Assembly: GCA_027067975.1 (NCBI GenBank)
Contig: JAMOUS010000167.1
Location: 1 to 39,023 of the forward strand
Direction of reading: 5' to 3'
Source of the DNA: Bacteroidales bacterium
Lineage (GTDB): Bacteria > Bacteroidota > Bacteroidia > Bacteroidales > VadinHA17
Length of the DNA: 39,023 nucleotides
Positions 27,554 to 37,200 of this stretch are shown one piece after another. A model generated the notes under the pieces. The model was not told where the DNA came from, did no database searches, and saw only the letters and a list, made by a program, of their open reading frames with translations. The position numbers and the translations under genes are program-made. Numbering within the stretch: position 1 is the stretch's first letter; each line of letters starts with the position of its first letter.

Positions 27554-29593
27554 TCATTTGACGGGTGAGCCGTTCACGGCGCCGTCTTCGGGGACGATGA
27601 AGTGCAAGCGACCGTCGGGGTCTTCGGCCATGAGGATCATGCCCTGCGATTCGATGCCGCGGATCTTGCGGGGGGCAAGGTTGACCAGCACGGCGATCTG
27701 CTTTCCGACGATCTCTTCGGGCGAAAAAAATTCGGCGATGCCGGAGACTACCGTGCGGCGGTCGATGCCGGTGTCGAGGGTAAGTTTCAGGAGCTTTTTG
27801 GTCTTGGGCACCTTTTCGGCAGCCACGATGGTGGCAGTGCGGATGTCCAGCTTTGCGAAATCGTCGTAAGTGATCTCTTCTTCTTTTTGCGGGGGGAGTT
27901 TGATTGTATTGTTCCCTTCATTCTCGGTACGGGTTGCCTGGAGGCGGGCGATCTGTTTTTCGATCTCTTCGTCCTCGATCTTCCGGAAGAGGTGTTTCAC
28001 CTCACCGATCTGGTGGCCTTCGGGCAGCAGGTCGTCACGGCCGATGAGGTTCCAGTCGGTCTTCTCGAAGTGCACCATCTCCCGCAGCTTTTGCATGGAG
28101 AAGGGGAGGAAAGGTTCGAGGAGGAGGGTGAGGTTGGACGTGATCTGGAGGCAGATGTTGAGGATGGTGCCGACCCTTTCCTTGTCGTTTTTGACGAGGG
28201 CCCACGGTTCGGTGTCGGCGAGGTATTTGTTGCCGAGGCGGGCGAGTGCCATGGCCTCTTTGAGGGCTTCGCGGAAGCGGAAATGATCGAGGCTGTGCTC
28301 GGTGCGACGGCGGATGAGGGGGATCTGCTCGAGCACCTCGCGGTCGTAAGTAGAGATCTCACCACGTGGCGGCACGGCGCCATCGAAGTATTTGCGTGTG
28401 AGCACCAGAGCGCGGTTGACGAAGTTGCCCAGGATGGCCACCAGCTCGTTATTGTTGCGGGCCTGAAAGTCGCGCCAGGTGAAGTCGTTGTCCTTGGTTT
28501 CAGGCATGTTGGCCGTGAGGACGTAGCGCAGCACATCCTGCTGGCCGGGGAAATCTTCAAGGTATTCATGCAGCCAGACGGCCCAATTGCGGGAGGTGGA
28601 GATCTTATCCCCCTCGAGGTTGAGGAACTCGTTGGCCGGGACGTTGTCGGGGAGGATGTAAGAGCCTTCGGTCTTGAGCATCGTGGGGAAGATGATGCAA
28701 TGGAAGACGATATTGTCCTTGCCGATGAAGTGGATGAGCCGGGTGGAGGGGTCTTTCCAGTACTTTTCCCAGTCGGGGGTAAGCTCGCGGGTGGCGGAGA
28801 TATAGCCGATGGGGGCGTCGAACCAGACGTAGAGCACCTTGCCTTCGGCGCCTTCGACCGGTACGGGCACGCCCCAGTCGAGGTCGCGGCTCACGGCACG
28901 CGGTTGCAGTCCCTGGTCGAGCCACGACTTGCACTGGCCGTAGACGTTGGTCTTCCACTCCTTGTGATCTTCGAGGATCCATTTGCGGAGGAAAGGTTCG
29001 TAGCGGTCGAGGGGGAGGTACCAGTGTTTGGTCTTGCGCAGTACCGGCTTGCTGCCACTGATGGTGGAGCGGGGGTTGATCAGCTCGGTGGGGCTGAGGG
29101 AGGTGCCGCACTGCTCACACTGATCGCCGTAAGCTTTCTCATAGCCGCAGTGGGGACAGGTGCCGGTGATGTACCGGTCGGCCAGGAACTGTCCCGCCTC
29201 CTCGTCGTAGAACTGTTCGGTGGTCTTCTCGATGAACACGCCCTTGTCGTATAGGGTGCGGAAGAACTCCGAGGCGGTCTCGTAATGCACCTTGGAGGTG
29301 GTGCGGGAGTAGATATCGAACGAGATGCCGAAATCTTCGAAGGCTTTTTTGTTAAGCTCGTGGTAGCGGTCGACGATCACCTGGGGGGAGACGCCCTCCT
29401 GGCGGGCCTTGAGGGTGATGGGTACGCCGTGTTCGTCGGAGCCGCAGACATGGATCACGTCCTTCCCTTTCAGCCGCAGGTAACGGGTGTAGATGTCGGA
29501 GGGGATGTAGACGCCGGCCAGATGGCCGATATGGATGGGCCCGTTGGCATAAGGCAGGGCCGAGGTGATCAGGTGTCGCTTGAAACGAGGCAT
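27554..29593 (-). CDS. metG: Methionyl-tRNA synthetase with C-terminal tRNA-binding domain
   Basis: [62 protein letters not shown]-terminal [26 protein letters not shown]. Confidence 0.97.
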   Translation of the reverse strand: MPRFKRHLITSALPYANGPIHIGHLAGVYIPSDIYTRYLRLKGKDVIHVCGSDEHGVPITLKARQEGVSPQVIVDRYHELNKKAFEDFGISFDIYSRTTSKVHYETASEFFRTLYDKGVFIEKTTEQFYDEEAGQFLADRYITGTCPHCGYEKAYGDQCEQCGTSLSPTELINPRSTISGSKPVLRKTKHWYLPLDRYEPFLRKWILEDHKEWKTNVYGQCKSWLDQGLQPRAVSRDLDWGVPVPVEGAEGKVLYVWFDAPIGYISATRELTPDWEKYWKDPSTRLIHFIGKDNIVFHCIIFPTMLKTEGSYILPDNVPANEFLNLEGDKISTSRNWAVWLHEYLEDFPGQQDVLRYVLTANMPETKDNDFTWRDFQARNNNELVAILGNFVNRALVLTRKYFDGAVPPRGEISTYDREVLEQIPLIRRRTEHSLDHFRFREALKEAMALARLGNKYLADTEPWALVKNDKERVGTILNICLQITSNLTLLLEPFLPFSMQKLREMVHFEKTDWNLIGRDDLLPEGHQIGEVKHLFRKIEDEEIEKQIARLQATRTENEGNNTIKLPPQKEEEITYDDFAKLDIRTATIVAAEKVPKTKKLLKLTLDTGIDRRTVVSGIAEFFSPEEIVGKQIAVLVNLAPRKIRGIESQGMILMAEDPDGRLHFIVPEDGAVNGSPVK

Positions 29594-29628
29594 GGTCGTC
29601 TGTTTTGGTTTCTTTTTTATCCGGATTG

Positions 29629-29636
29629 CAAAGATA
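29629..29636 (-). promoter_or_regulatory. Candidate -7 element (TATCTTTG on minus strand) of metG
   Basis: CAAAGATA on plus strand, 36 nt upstream of the metG ATG. Confidence 0.55.
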
Positions 29637-29789
29637 GGAGAATTTCGGATGTCGTCTCCCCTCCTCCCTGGCTAATCGGCTTCAAAAGAGAAGGATACAG
29701 GGAACGTCGGAAGTAAATTCATAAAACTGCGAATAAGGTAGCTGTTAAATCGTCGTGTAGTGTGCAGTTATATAGTTTATTGTATGGAT

Positions 29790-29825
29790 GTAACTACGTA
29801 GGTAGCTACGTAGGTAACTACGTAG
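29790..29825. repeat. Three tandem 12-bp units GTARCTACGTAG, each containing the palindrome CTACGTAG
   Basis: Direct reading: gtaactacgtag / gtagctacgtag / gtaactacgtag. Confidence 0.95.
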
Positions 29826-29908
29826 ACCGAGTTTTGAGTGAAAAAGATCTCCATCGAGGAGCGGGAAAATATCCTTAACTTTCGGTGAGATTGACAAAAG
29901 AAGGGGAG

Positions 29909-30268
29909 ATGGCGCATAACCAGAAACTGGGGAAGGTCGGGGAGAACATCGCGGCGGCATGGTTGCGGGCGCAGGGGTATCGCATCCTTGAGCGCAACTG
30001 GCGTTTTCATCACAAAGAGATCGACATCATTGCCGAGAAGGGAGAAGAGCTGGTGATCGTGGAGGTGAAGACGCGGGAAGAGCAGGAGCAGCACCCGGGT
30101 GAGCTGGTGACCCTTGAGAAAGAACGCTTTCTCATACAGGCAGCCGATGCTTATATCCGCAAGCATGCCATCGATAAGGAGACCCGCTTCGACGTGATCC
30201 TCATCACTTTCCGGGGCGGTGAGCATGAACTGGAGCATGTCCCAAGGGCGTTCTATCCGACGATGTAG
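29909..30268 (+). CDS. yraN: YraN/UPF0102 endonuclease-fold protein
   Basis: MAHNQKLGKVGENIAAAWLRAQGYRILERNWRFHHKEIDIIAEKGEELVIVEVKTRE. Confidence 0.93.
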   Translation: MAHNQKLGKVGENIAAAWLRAQGYRILERNWRFHHKEIDIIAEKGEELVIVEVKTREEQEQHPGELVTLEKERFLIQAADAYIRKHAIDKETRFDVILITFRGGEHELEHVPRAFYPTM

Positions 30269-30282
30269 GGTTCGGAATATGG

Positions 30283-30533
30283 AGTAAATAGTAGAGTGCC
30301 TAAAGTTGTAAGTTACAAGTGCCTAAATTGTTATTGTCTGGAGCACTTGGAGTACCTTAAGTACTTCGAGTACTTGAAGTTCAGAGTACAGAGTTCGGAG
30401 TATGGAGTATCGAATTAGCTCACTTTTGCCTTTTGCCTTAACCCTTTTGCCTTACCGGCGTAGTTCCGAGTTCGGAGTTCCCAGTATCGAGTATCGAGTA
30501 CGGAGTATGGAGTATGGAGTATCGAGTTTGAAG
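30283..30533 (+). repeat. Intergenic modular repeat cluster 4 (co-directional gap)
   Basis: AGTGCCTAAAG and 9-bp units, five 7-bp AGTNNNG units at 30378-30412, TTTTGCC units, ten 7-bp units at 30462-30531. Confidence 0.85.
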
Positions 30534-30544
30534 GGTGAAAATCT

Positions 30545-30922
30545 ATGAACATTGAAGAGATCCGGGAATATTGTTTGAAAAAGGCCGGTGTGACGGAGGG
30601 GTTCCCTTTCGACGAGGTGACACTGGTGTTCAAGGTAGGGGGTAAGATGTTCCTGTTGGCTGACCTGGAGCGGGCCGGCCGGATCAACCTCAAAGGCCGA
30701 CCCGAAGCGATCCTCAAACGGCGAGAGCACTATCCCGGTGCGGTATTTCCGGCCTATCACATGAACAAAAAACATTGGTGTACGGTATTGACAGATAGCG
30801 AGATCCCTGAAGTGGAGCTGCGGGCCTGGATCGATGCGTCGTACCGTCTGGTGAGGGACTCCCTCCCGAAAAAGGTGCGTGAAACGCTGGGTCATGAAGG
30901 GAATGCGGAAGAAATTACGTAG
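30545..30922 (+). CDS. MmcQ/YjbR family DNA-binding protein
   Basis: 125 aa; MNIEEIREYCLKKAGVTEGFPFDEVTLVFKVGGKMFLL ... NKKHWCTVLTDSEIPEVELRAWIDASYRLV. Confidence 0.9.
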   Translation: MNIEEIREYCLKKAGVTEGFPFDEVTLVFKVGGKMFLLADLERAGRINLKGRPEAILKRREHYPGAVFPAYHMNKKHWCTVLTDSEIPEVELRAWIDASYRLVRDSLPKKVRETLGHEGNAEEIT

Positions 30923-30959
30923 CTTTGAGAGGTATTGTCCACCCTAAAAGATAATCGCG

Positions 30960-32117
30960 ATGAAAAAAAACGGATCTTTTCGTACATGGATGACCGTTGT
31001 GGGGTTGACACTCTTCTCGACGGGCCTTTCCGGGCAGTTTGCCGATCATCCCTACCATTTCACTCAGATCAAGAAGATCCCCACCACGCCGGTGAAGGCG
31101 CAGAACCGCACCGGCACCTGCTGGTGTTTTGCCACCACTTCGTTCGTGGAGACGGAGATCCTGCGTATGGGCGGGCCGGAGCTCGATCTTTCGGAGATGT
31201 TCACCGTGGAGCATGCCTACCGGCACAAGGGGCGGTTGTACGTGCGTTACCATGGTCTGGCCAACTTCGGTCCGGGCGGGCAGGCACATGATGTGATGAA
31301 CATGATCCGTGATTATGGAATGGTGCCGGAAAGGGTTTATCCCGGCAAGAACTATGGCGACACCCTTCACAACCACAGTGAGCTGAACCGGGTGCTGGAG
31401 GATTATCTGAAGGGGGTGGTGAAGGGACGCCGTCTGACGACGGCCTGGGACCGCGGCTTTACAGCGGTGGTGCATGCCTATCTCGGTGACGAGCCGACCT
31501 CGTTCGAATACGACGGACAAACCTACACCCCTGCCTCGTTCCGCGACCACCTGAAGTTCAACCCCGACGACTATGTCGAGCTGACCTCCTACACACACCA
31601 TCCTTTTTACCGCCGTTTCGTCCTGGAGGTGCCGGACAACTGGTCGCACGACCTCTATTACAACCTTCCCATCGACGAGCTGATGCAGGTGATCGACCAT
31701 GCCCTGGCCAACGGCTATTCGGTGGCGTGGGACGGCGATGTGAGCGAGCGGGGTTTTTCTCACAGCAAGGGGGTGGCCGTGCTGCCGGCCAAGCCGTGGG
31801 AACAGATGAGCCGCGAAGAGGCCGACTCGGTCTTCAAGCATCCCGTGAAGGAGTTGCAGGTGACCCAGGCGATGCGGCAGAAAGCTTTCGACGACTACGC
31901 CACCACCGACGACCACCTGATGCACCTGGTCGGTACCGCCCGCGATGCCAACGGCACGAAATATTACCTCACCAAAAACTCATGGGGGGCCGCGAGCAAC
32001 GATTATGGCGGATACCTGATGATGTCGGAGCCGTATGTGCGCCTCGAGACCATCGCCATCCTCGTGCATAAGGATGCATTGCCGAAAGAGATCCGGAAAA
32101 AGCTGGGGATCAGATAG
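30960..32117 (+). CDS. Secreted C1B (bleomycin hydrolase/PepC-like) cysteine peptidase
   Basis: Signal peptide; NRTGTCWCFATTSFVETEILR (catalytic Cys), DDHLMHLVGTA (His), YLTKNSWGA (Asn). Confidence 0.88.
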   Translation: MKKNGSFRTWMTVVGLTLFSTGLSGQFADHPYHFTQIKKIPTTPVKAQNRTGTCWCFATTSFVETEILRMGGPELDLSEMFTVEHAYRHKGRLYVRYHGLANFGPGGQAHDVMNMIRDYGMVPERVYPGKNYGDTLHNHSELNRVLEDYLKGVVKGRRLTTAWDRGFTAVVHAYLGDEPTSFEYDGQTYTPASFRDHLKFNPDDYVELTSYTHHPFYRRFVLEVPDNWSHDLYYNLPIDELMQVIDHALANGYSVAWDGDVSERGFSHSKGVAVLPAKPWEQMSREEADSVFKHPVKELQVTQAMRQKAFDDYATTDDHLMHLVGTARDANGTKYYLTKNSWGAASNDYGGYLMMSEPYVRLETIAILVHKDALPKEIRKKLGIR

Positions 32118-32146
32118 CGATAATACGATCATCTCCGGATCTTGAA

Positions 32147-32270
32147 ACTCAAAACTCGATACCCGATACTAGGAACTCGATACTGAGAACTCGATACTCG
32201 ATACAGCGAACTGATCCGGTGAAACGATCCGCCATCATTGTCTGCCTTAGCACAGGCTCCGGCGGACGAG
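32147..32270 (-). repeat. Intergenic modular repeat cluster 5 (inverted orientation)
   Basis: Ten 7-bp ACTCGAT-type units 32147-32216; reversed hairpin TCTGCC...GGCGGA 32241-32266. Confidence 0.8.
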
Positions 32271-32280
32271 GAGGTACGGC

Positions 32281-33282
32281 ATGAACTCATTTGAAGAGAT
32301 AGCGCAGCGGATATTCCTGCTGAGGGGGGAAGAGGATTTTGCGGGGACCGCCCTGGCGTTGTTCCGTCTGCAGGCGGAGCACAATCCGGTATATCACCGT
32401 TATCTTTCATTGCTCGGGGTGGATCCACTGCGTGTGGAACGGTTGGAGGAGATCCCTTTCCTGCCGGTGCGTTTCTTTAAGTCATACCGCGTGAGCGTGA
32501 CGGAAGGTCCCTATGCGGCGGTCTTCACCAGCAGCACCACGACGGGGGGTGAGCCGTCGAGGCATTATGTGCCGCACCTGTCGTTGTATGAAGAGAGCTT
32601 TTTGCGGGCATTCCGTCATTTTTACGGGGATCCTACGGAGTATTGTATTTTGGCGCTGCTCCCCTCCTATCTGGAGCGGGAGGGTTCTTCGCTGGTGTAT
32701 ATGATGGACCGGCTGATCCGGCGCTCGGGTCATGAGGAGAGCGGTTTTTACCTGCATGATCATGCGCGTTTGTATGCCACGTTGCAGCGGCTGGCGGCAA
32801 CGGGGCAGCGCACGCTCCTTTTTGGGGTGAGCTTTGCGCTGCTCGACTTTGCCGAGCACTACCGTCTGCCGGCGATGGACCTCATCGTGATGGAGACGGG
32901 TGGCATGAAGGGACGGCGTCGTGAGCCGGTACGGGAAGAGCTGCACGGCTTCCTGAAAGAACGGTTCAGGGTGGCGGCGATCCATTCGGAGTATGGTATG
33001 ACCGAGCTGTTGTCGCAAGCCTATTCACAGGGGGCAGGAGTGTTCCGAACACCGCCGTGGATGCGTGTGCTCGTCCGTGACAGCTACGACCCCTTTGCCT
33101 GGATGCCCCCCGGCCGTACCGGCGGCATCAACATCATCGACCTGGCCAATGTCTGGTCGTGTGCTTTTCTTGAAACGCAGGACCTGGGGCGCCTCCTTCC
33201 CGACGGGGCCTTCACCGTCGAAGGACGCTTCGACCACAGCGAGATGCGCGGTTGTAACCTGATGGTGCAGGAAGTTCAGTGA
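32281..33282 (+). CDS. LuxE-like acyl-protein synthetase / phenylacetate-CoA ligase-fold protein
   Basis: 333 aa; FLPVRFFKSYRVS, FTSSTTTGGEPSRHYV, SEYGMTELLSQAYS, GGINIIDLANVWSCAFLETQDLGRL. Confidence 0.83.
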   Translation: MNSFEEIAQRIFLLRGEEDFAGTALALFRLQAEHNPVYHRYLSLLGVDPLRVERLEEIPFLPVRFFKSYRVSVTEGPYAAVFTSSTTTGGEPSRHYVPHLSLYEESFLRAFRHFYGDPTEYCILALLPSYLEREGSSLVYMMDRLIRRSGHEESGFYLHDHARLYATLQRLAATGQRTLLFGVSFALLDFAEHYRLPAMDLIVMETGGMKGRRREPVREELHGFLKERFRVAAIHSEYGMTELLSQAYSQGAGVFRTPPWMRVLVRDSYDPFAWMPPGRTGGINIIDLANVWSCAFLETQDLGRLLPDGAFTVEGRFDHSEMRGCNLMVQEVQ

Positions 33283-33540
33283 CACCCGCCTCGTGCGAGG
33301 CGTAACCGAAGCAGGAGGTGCTGGTGGAACCGATCTCAACACGAAGTCGTCGGGATTAAAAGTCACGAGTGCCTAAATTATTAATGCCTAGAGTACTTGG
33401 AGTGCCTTGGGTATTTAGAGTGCCTAAAGTTTTACAAGTGACTAAATTGAGTTGGGAGTTTTCTCACTTTTGCCTTAGCCCTTTTGCCTTAAACCTTTTG
33501 ACTTCTTTTGTCTTTGTCCTTTTATCTTTTATCTTGTTTT
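33277..33540 (+). repeat. Intergenic modular repeat cluster 6 (fills a convergent gap)
   Basis: Hairpins 33287-33302 and 33332-33355 region; similar to 18175-18370; ends in a 7-bp-period pyrimidine-rich array from about 33464 to 33540. Confidence 0.85.
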
Positions 33541-34091
33541 CATTGTGGGAATGTGCGGGAGCCGTCGGGCTGGTAGACGAACCGGAGTTGCACCTCGCCA
33601 TAAGGCTGCCCGTCGCGGAACCCTTTCGTCACGCTGAGTATGAGCAGCTTGGCGTAGTGGCGGTCGGCGGTGCGGAAGGTCCACACCTGCCAGGGGGCAA
33701 GGCTGTCGGCGATGCCGCGGTAGCCGGAGGCATCGTCCACCTCGAGGTAGTTGTCGAAAAAGTTGCGGGCAGAAGACTCGCCGTCGAACGAACCATTGAA
33801 AACGAACGAATCGTTCAGGTTGTCGGTGGAAAGATAAACACTCTCAATGACGGCATTGTCGGGGCTGGTACGTACCAGCAAGGTGAGGTCAGGACCCGGA
33901 TGATCGAGGGTGCGGACCATCTTGCCCAGAGCGAAATTGTAACCCAGGGCGTAATAGGGTCCCGAACCGTATAGCTGAGAAGAAAGTGTGATCATTCCTG
34001 TGTTGTTCGGGATCTCCTCTCTCTCACTGCACGCGGGAAGAGTCAACAGCAACGGAAAGAAAAATAAGACGAAAAGAAAATGTTTCTTCAT
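33540..34091 (-). CDS. Hypothetical lipoprotein
   Basis: MKKHFLFVLFFFPLLLTLPACSEREE lipobox; remaining about 160 aa not assignable by eye. Confidence 0.75.
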   Translation of the reverse strand: MKKHFLFVLFFFPLLLTLPACSEREEIPNNTGMITLSSQLYGSGPYYALGYNFALGKMVRTLDHPGPDLTLLVRTSPDNAVIESVYLSTDNLNDSFVFNGSFDGESSARNFFDNYLEVDDASGYRGIADSLAPWQVWTFRTADRHYAKLLILSVTKGFRDGQPYGEVQLRFVYQPDGSRTFPQ

Positions 34092-34252
34092 TTTGTCATT
34101 ATTATTTGTGTCGCAATTAAAGTAACAAAAATCAAACCAACCTTTCTTATAAACCTTCGGCAAAAAAACTTCCGGGAATACTGGAATATTTTACGGAAAA
34201 ATTGTAAATTATCCTTTTTTTAATCTAATAAATCCCCAAAATCTCTCCCGGC

Positions 34253-37200
34253 ATGAAAAAGATTCTTTTCTTTCTCGGATTTCTGCTAACGGCAATATTT
34301 TGTTTCGGTCAGAAGTTTGTTGAGTCCCAAGAGCTTCTTCCCGAGCCGTACCAAAATGCTGCAGAAAGTAACTTTGGGCAGGCGGTGGTGGTCAGTGGAC
34401 ACTATGCTGTGATCGGGGAGGAGGGGTATGACAACTTGAGAGGACGGGTGACGGTCTATGCTTGGGAAAAGAAAAATTGGGTCCGGGTTGCCGTTCTGCT
34501 TCCTTCCGATCCTGTCCCGGGACAACATTTTGGTCATTCGGTAAGCATGTACGGCGATACCATTGCGGTGGGAGCTCCTTACGACCAGGAAGGTGGGAAA
34601 GAGTGTGGGGCAGTCTATCTTTTCGGAAAGCCGAAAGAGGGTTGGCACGACATGACCGAGACGATCAAGTTGATCCCAAAAAAGGGGGAGGATCAGCGTA
34701 GTGGGTATTCCGTTGCTCTTTGGGAGGACCTTTTGGTGGTAGGTGCTCCGCAGGCCGACGAACAGAAAGGAGTCGTGTATTTGTATGTGAAGAACGAAAA
34801 AGAGTGGACAGGTAAAGAAGAGGCTGTGCGGTTGGTGCTTTCCCAGAGGTACATGAAAGATCAATTAGGCTTTTCGGTGGATGCCTGGGGAAATATGGTG
34901 GTGGCAGGTATACCGGGGAAGGTCAATATCGGCCGGGTCGCCCTGTTCGAGAAGCCTGCCGATGGTTGGCAGGATATGACCGAGACGGCGATGTTGTATA
35001 ATAACAGGGGGCCACAATTGCACGACAACGTGGGATTCTCGGTAGGTATATGGGGGAGGACGGTGGTGGTGGGGATGAATAATTACAGGTATGACCGTAT
35101 CGGTTATGCTTTGGTGTACGAACGTCCCGCTGGCGGATGGAGTGATATGGGGCCGACGGCAAAGTTAACCTCCACGGACAGTCATCATGGAGACCACTTT
35201 GGTTCCGCTGTGGCTGTGAACGGCGATACGGTCGTGGTAGGGGCATATTTTATCAACACTCATCAACGGTATTCGGGGGCAGCCTATGTATATGTTCGTC
35301 CTTCGTCCGGATGGAGCGATATGACCGAGAGTGCACGACTGACTGCCTCGGATGCAGGCAGTTATTTTTGCCATTTAGGGGCTTCGGTGAGCATCGGAAA
35401 CGGGATGGTGCTTGCGGGAGCACCGAAGCGCTACGATGTGGGTGAGAGCAGTGGGGCTGCTTATCTGTTCCGGAAAAAGGCCAAAATATGGAAAGATATG
35501 GAGGAAGAGCATAAGTTTCTTCCGGAGGTTTACTTGACCTGTCAGATGGAACAGATGGGGACGGCACTGGATATCGACGGGGATTATGCTGTGGTGGGAG
35601 CCCCGGGTTATGATGTGTATAGGGGGCGTGTGTATGTCTATCATTATGAAGGTGAACGATGGGTGGAAGTGGCGGAGTTGAAAACTTCCTCCGGAGCTCC
35701 GTGGGACAGGTTCGGTTATGATGTGGCGATCCGGGGGAAGACCATTGCGGTGGGAGCTCCCGGCTATTTGGAAAACATGGGTGCGGTGTATCTGTTTGAA
35801 GCGGGAGAGGCAGGCTGGCAGGATATGACGGAGAGTGCCTGCCTGGTGCCGCCGGACAGCGCTACCGGCACGTCGTTTGGAAAAAGTGTGGCTGTCGGTG
35901 AGGGGTACGTGGTGGCGGGTGCCCCTTACTCCGATGCCAGAGGGTTCTACTCCGGGGGTATTGTCTGTCTATACGCCCGGCCGGCACAAGGTTGGATCGA
36001 CATGGAGCCGACGGCATTGCTCACCCCATCTGACGGGATCAGATATCAGTATTTCGGAACATCGGTAGCGGTGGAGGGATCGGCGGTGTTTATCGGTGCA
36101 CCGGGCGATGACGATAAGGGGCCGGGAACAGGATCGGTCTATTTCTTTGAAAAGCCGGCCGGCGGCTGGACGGATATGTCCGGAGCGAACAAGCTGGTCG
36201 CAAAAGACGGGGGGGCTTACAAACGTTTTGGAGAGAAGGTGACGTCGGACCACGGTGCCCTGGCGGTTGTCAGCAGGGACAATGTGAACGGGTATTACAG
36301 CGGAGCGGTATATGTTTTCGAACGAACAGCCGATGATTGGAGCAGCCTCACGGAACGGGCCAAATTGCTCCCTTCTTCCGGGAGCACCTATGATAAGTTC
36401 GGTGTGGATGTGGATATGGAGGAAGAACGGATCGTGGTGGGTTGCTCCTGGGCAAACAGTATGGGAGAGAAAAAGGGTGCGGTCTATCTGTACAGAAAGC
36501 CGGCCGGTGGCTGGCAGGATACGACCGAGTCGGAGAAGTATAGCGCCGATGAGGTGGGGGCTTTCGAACAATTCGGCTATTCAGTGGCCTTGCGTAGTGA
36601 CCGATTCCTGTCGGGGGCGATGTATGCCAATGCGGTGGGATACCGCAGCGGTGCGGTTTATGGCTTCAGGGAGTATGAGCCGGTAGTCATCGCAAAACAG
36701 CCGCACGACAGCAGCAATCTGTGTGAGGAGGAAGTGATACAACTGGAGATCCAGGGAGTGCATGCCACGGATTACCGGTGGCAGATCAGCCGGGACGAGG
36801 GAAACACTTTCACCGACCTGACAGATGATGCGGTCTTTTCCGGCAGCAGGACGGAGGTGCTCACGGTGGCTTTCGACGCTTCACTCGACAGTACACTCTT
36901 CCGCTGCAAGGTGAGCAATCCTGCTTATGTCCTCTTTTCCGATACCGTCCGTCTGATGTTGGATACATTGTTTCCTGGGGTGATGGTTCAGAATGATACG
37001 GTGTACTTAGACGATCAAGGCACGGCATGGGTGACGGCAGACGATGTGGTGCTCGTTGCGGGGGACGACTGCGGCGTGGAGGATACGGTGCTGTCGGTCA
37101 CCGGCTTTTCCTGTGCGGATGCCGGCTCCCAAGTGCCGGTGATGGTGACGGTACGTGACGTAAATGGCAACCGCACGACAGCGACGGTGTGGGTGCGTGT

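Noticed and set aside
27602-29254. 550-aa plus-strand ORF opposite metG
   Set aside because: Antisense shadow of metG; no plausible domain or start signal.
30283-33540. Composite transposon carrying the peptidase and LuxE-like genes
   Set aside because: Repeats flank the genes but no transposase, target-site duplication or clear element ends could be seen; kept only as a weaker inversion hypothesis.
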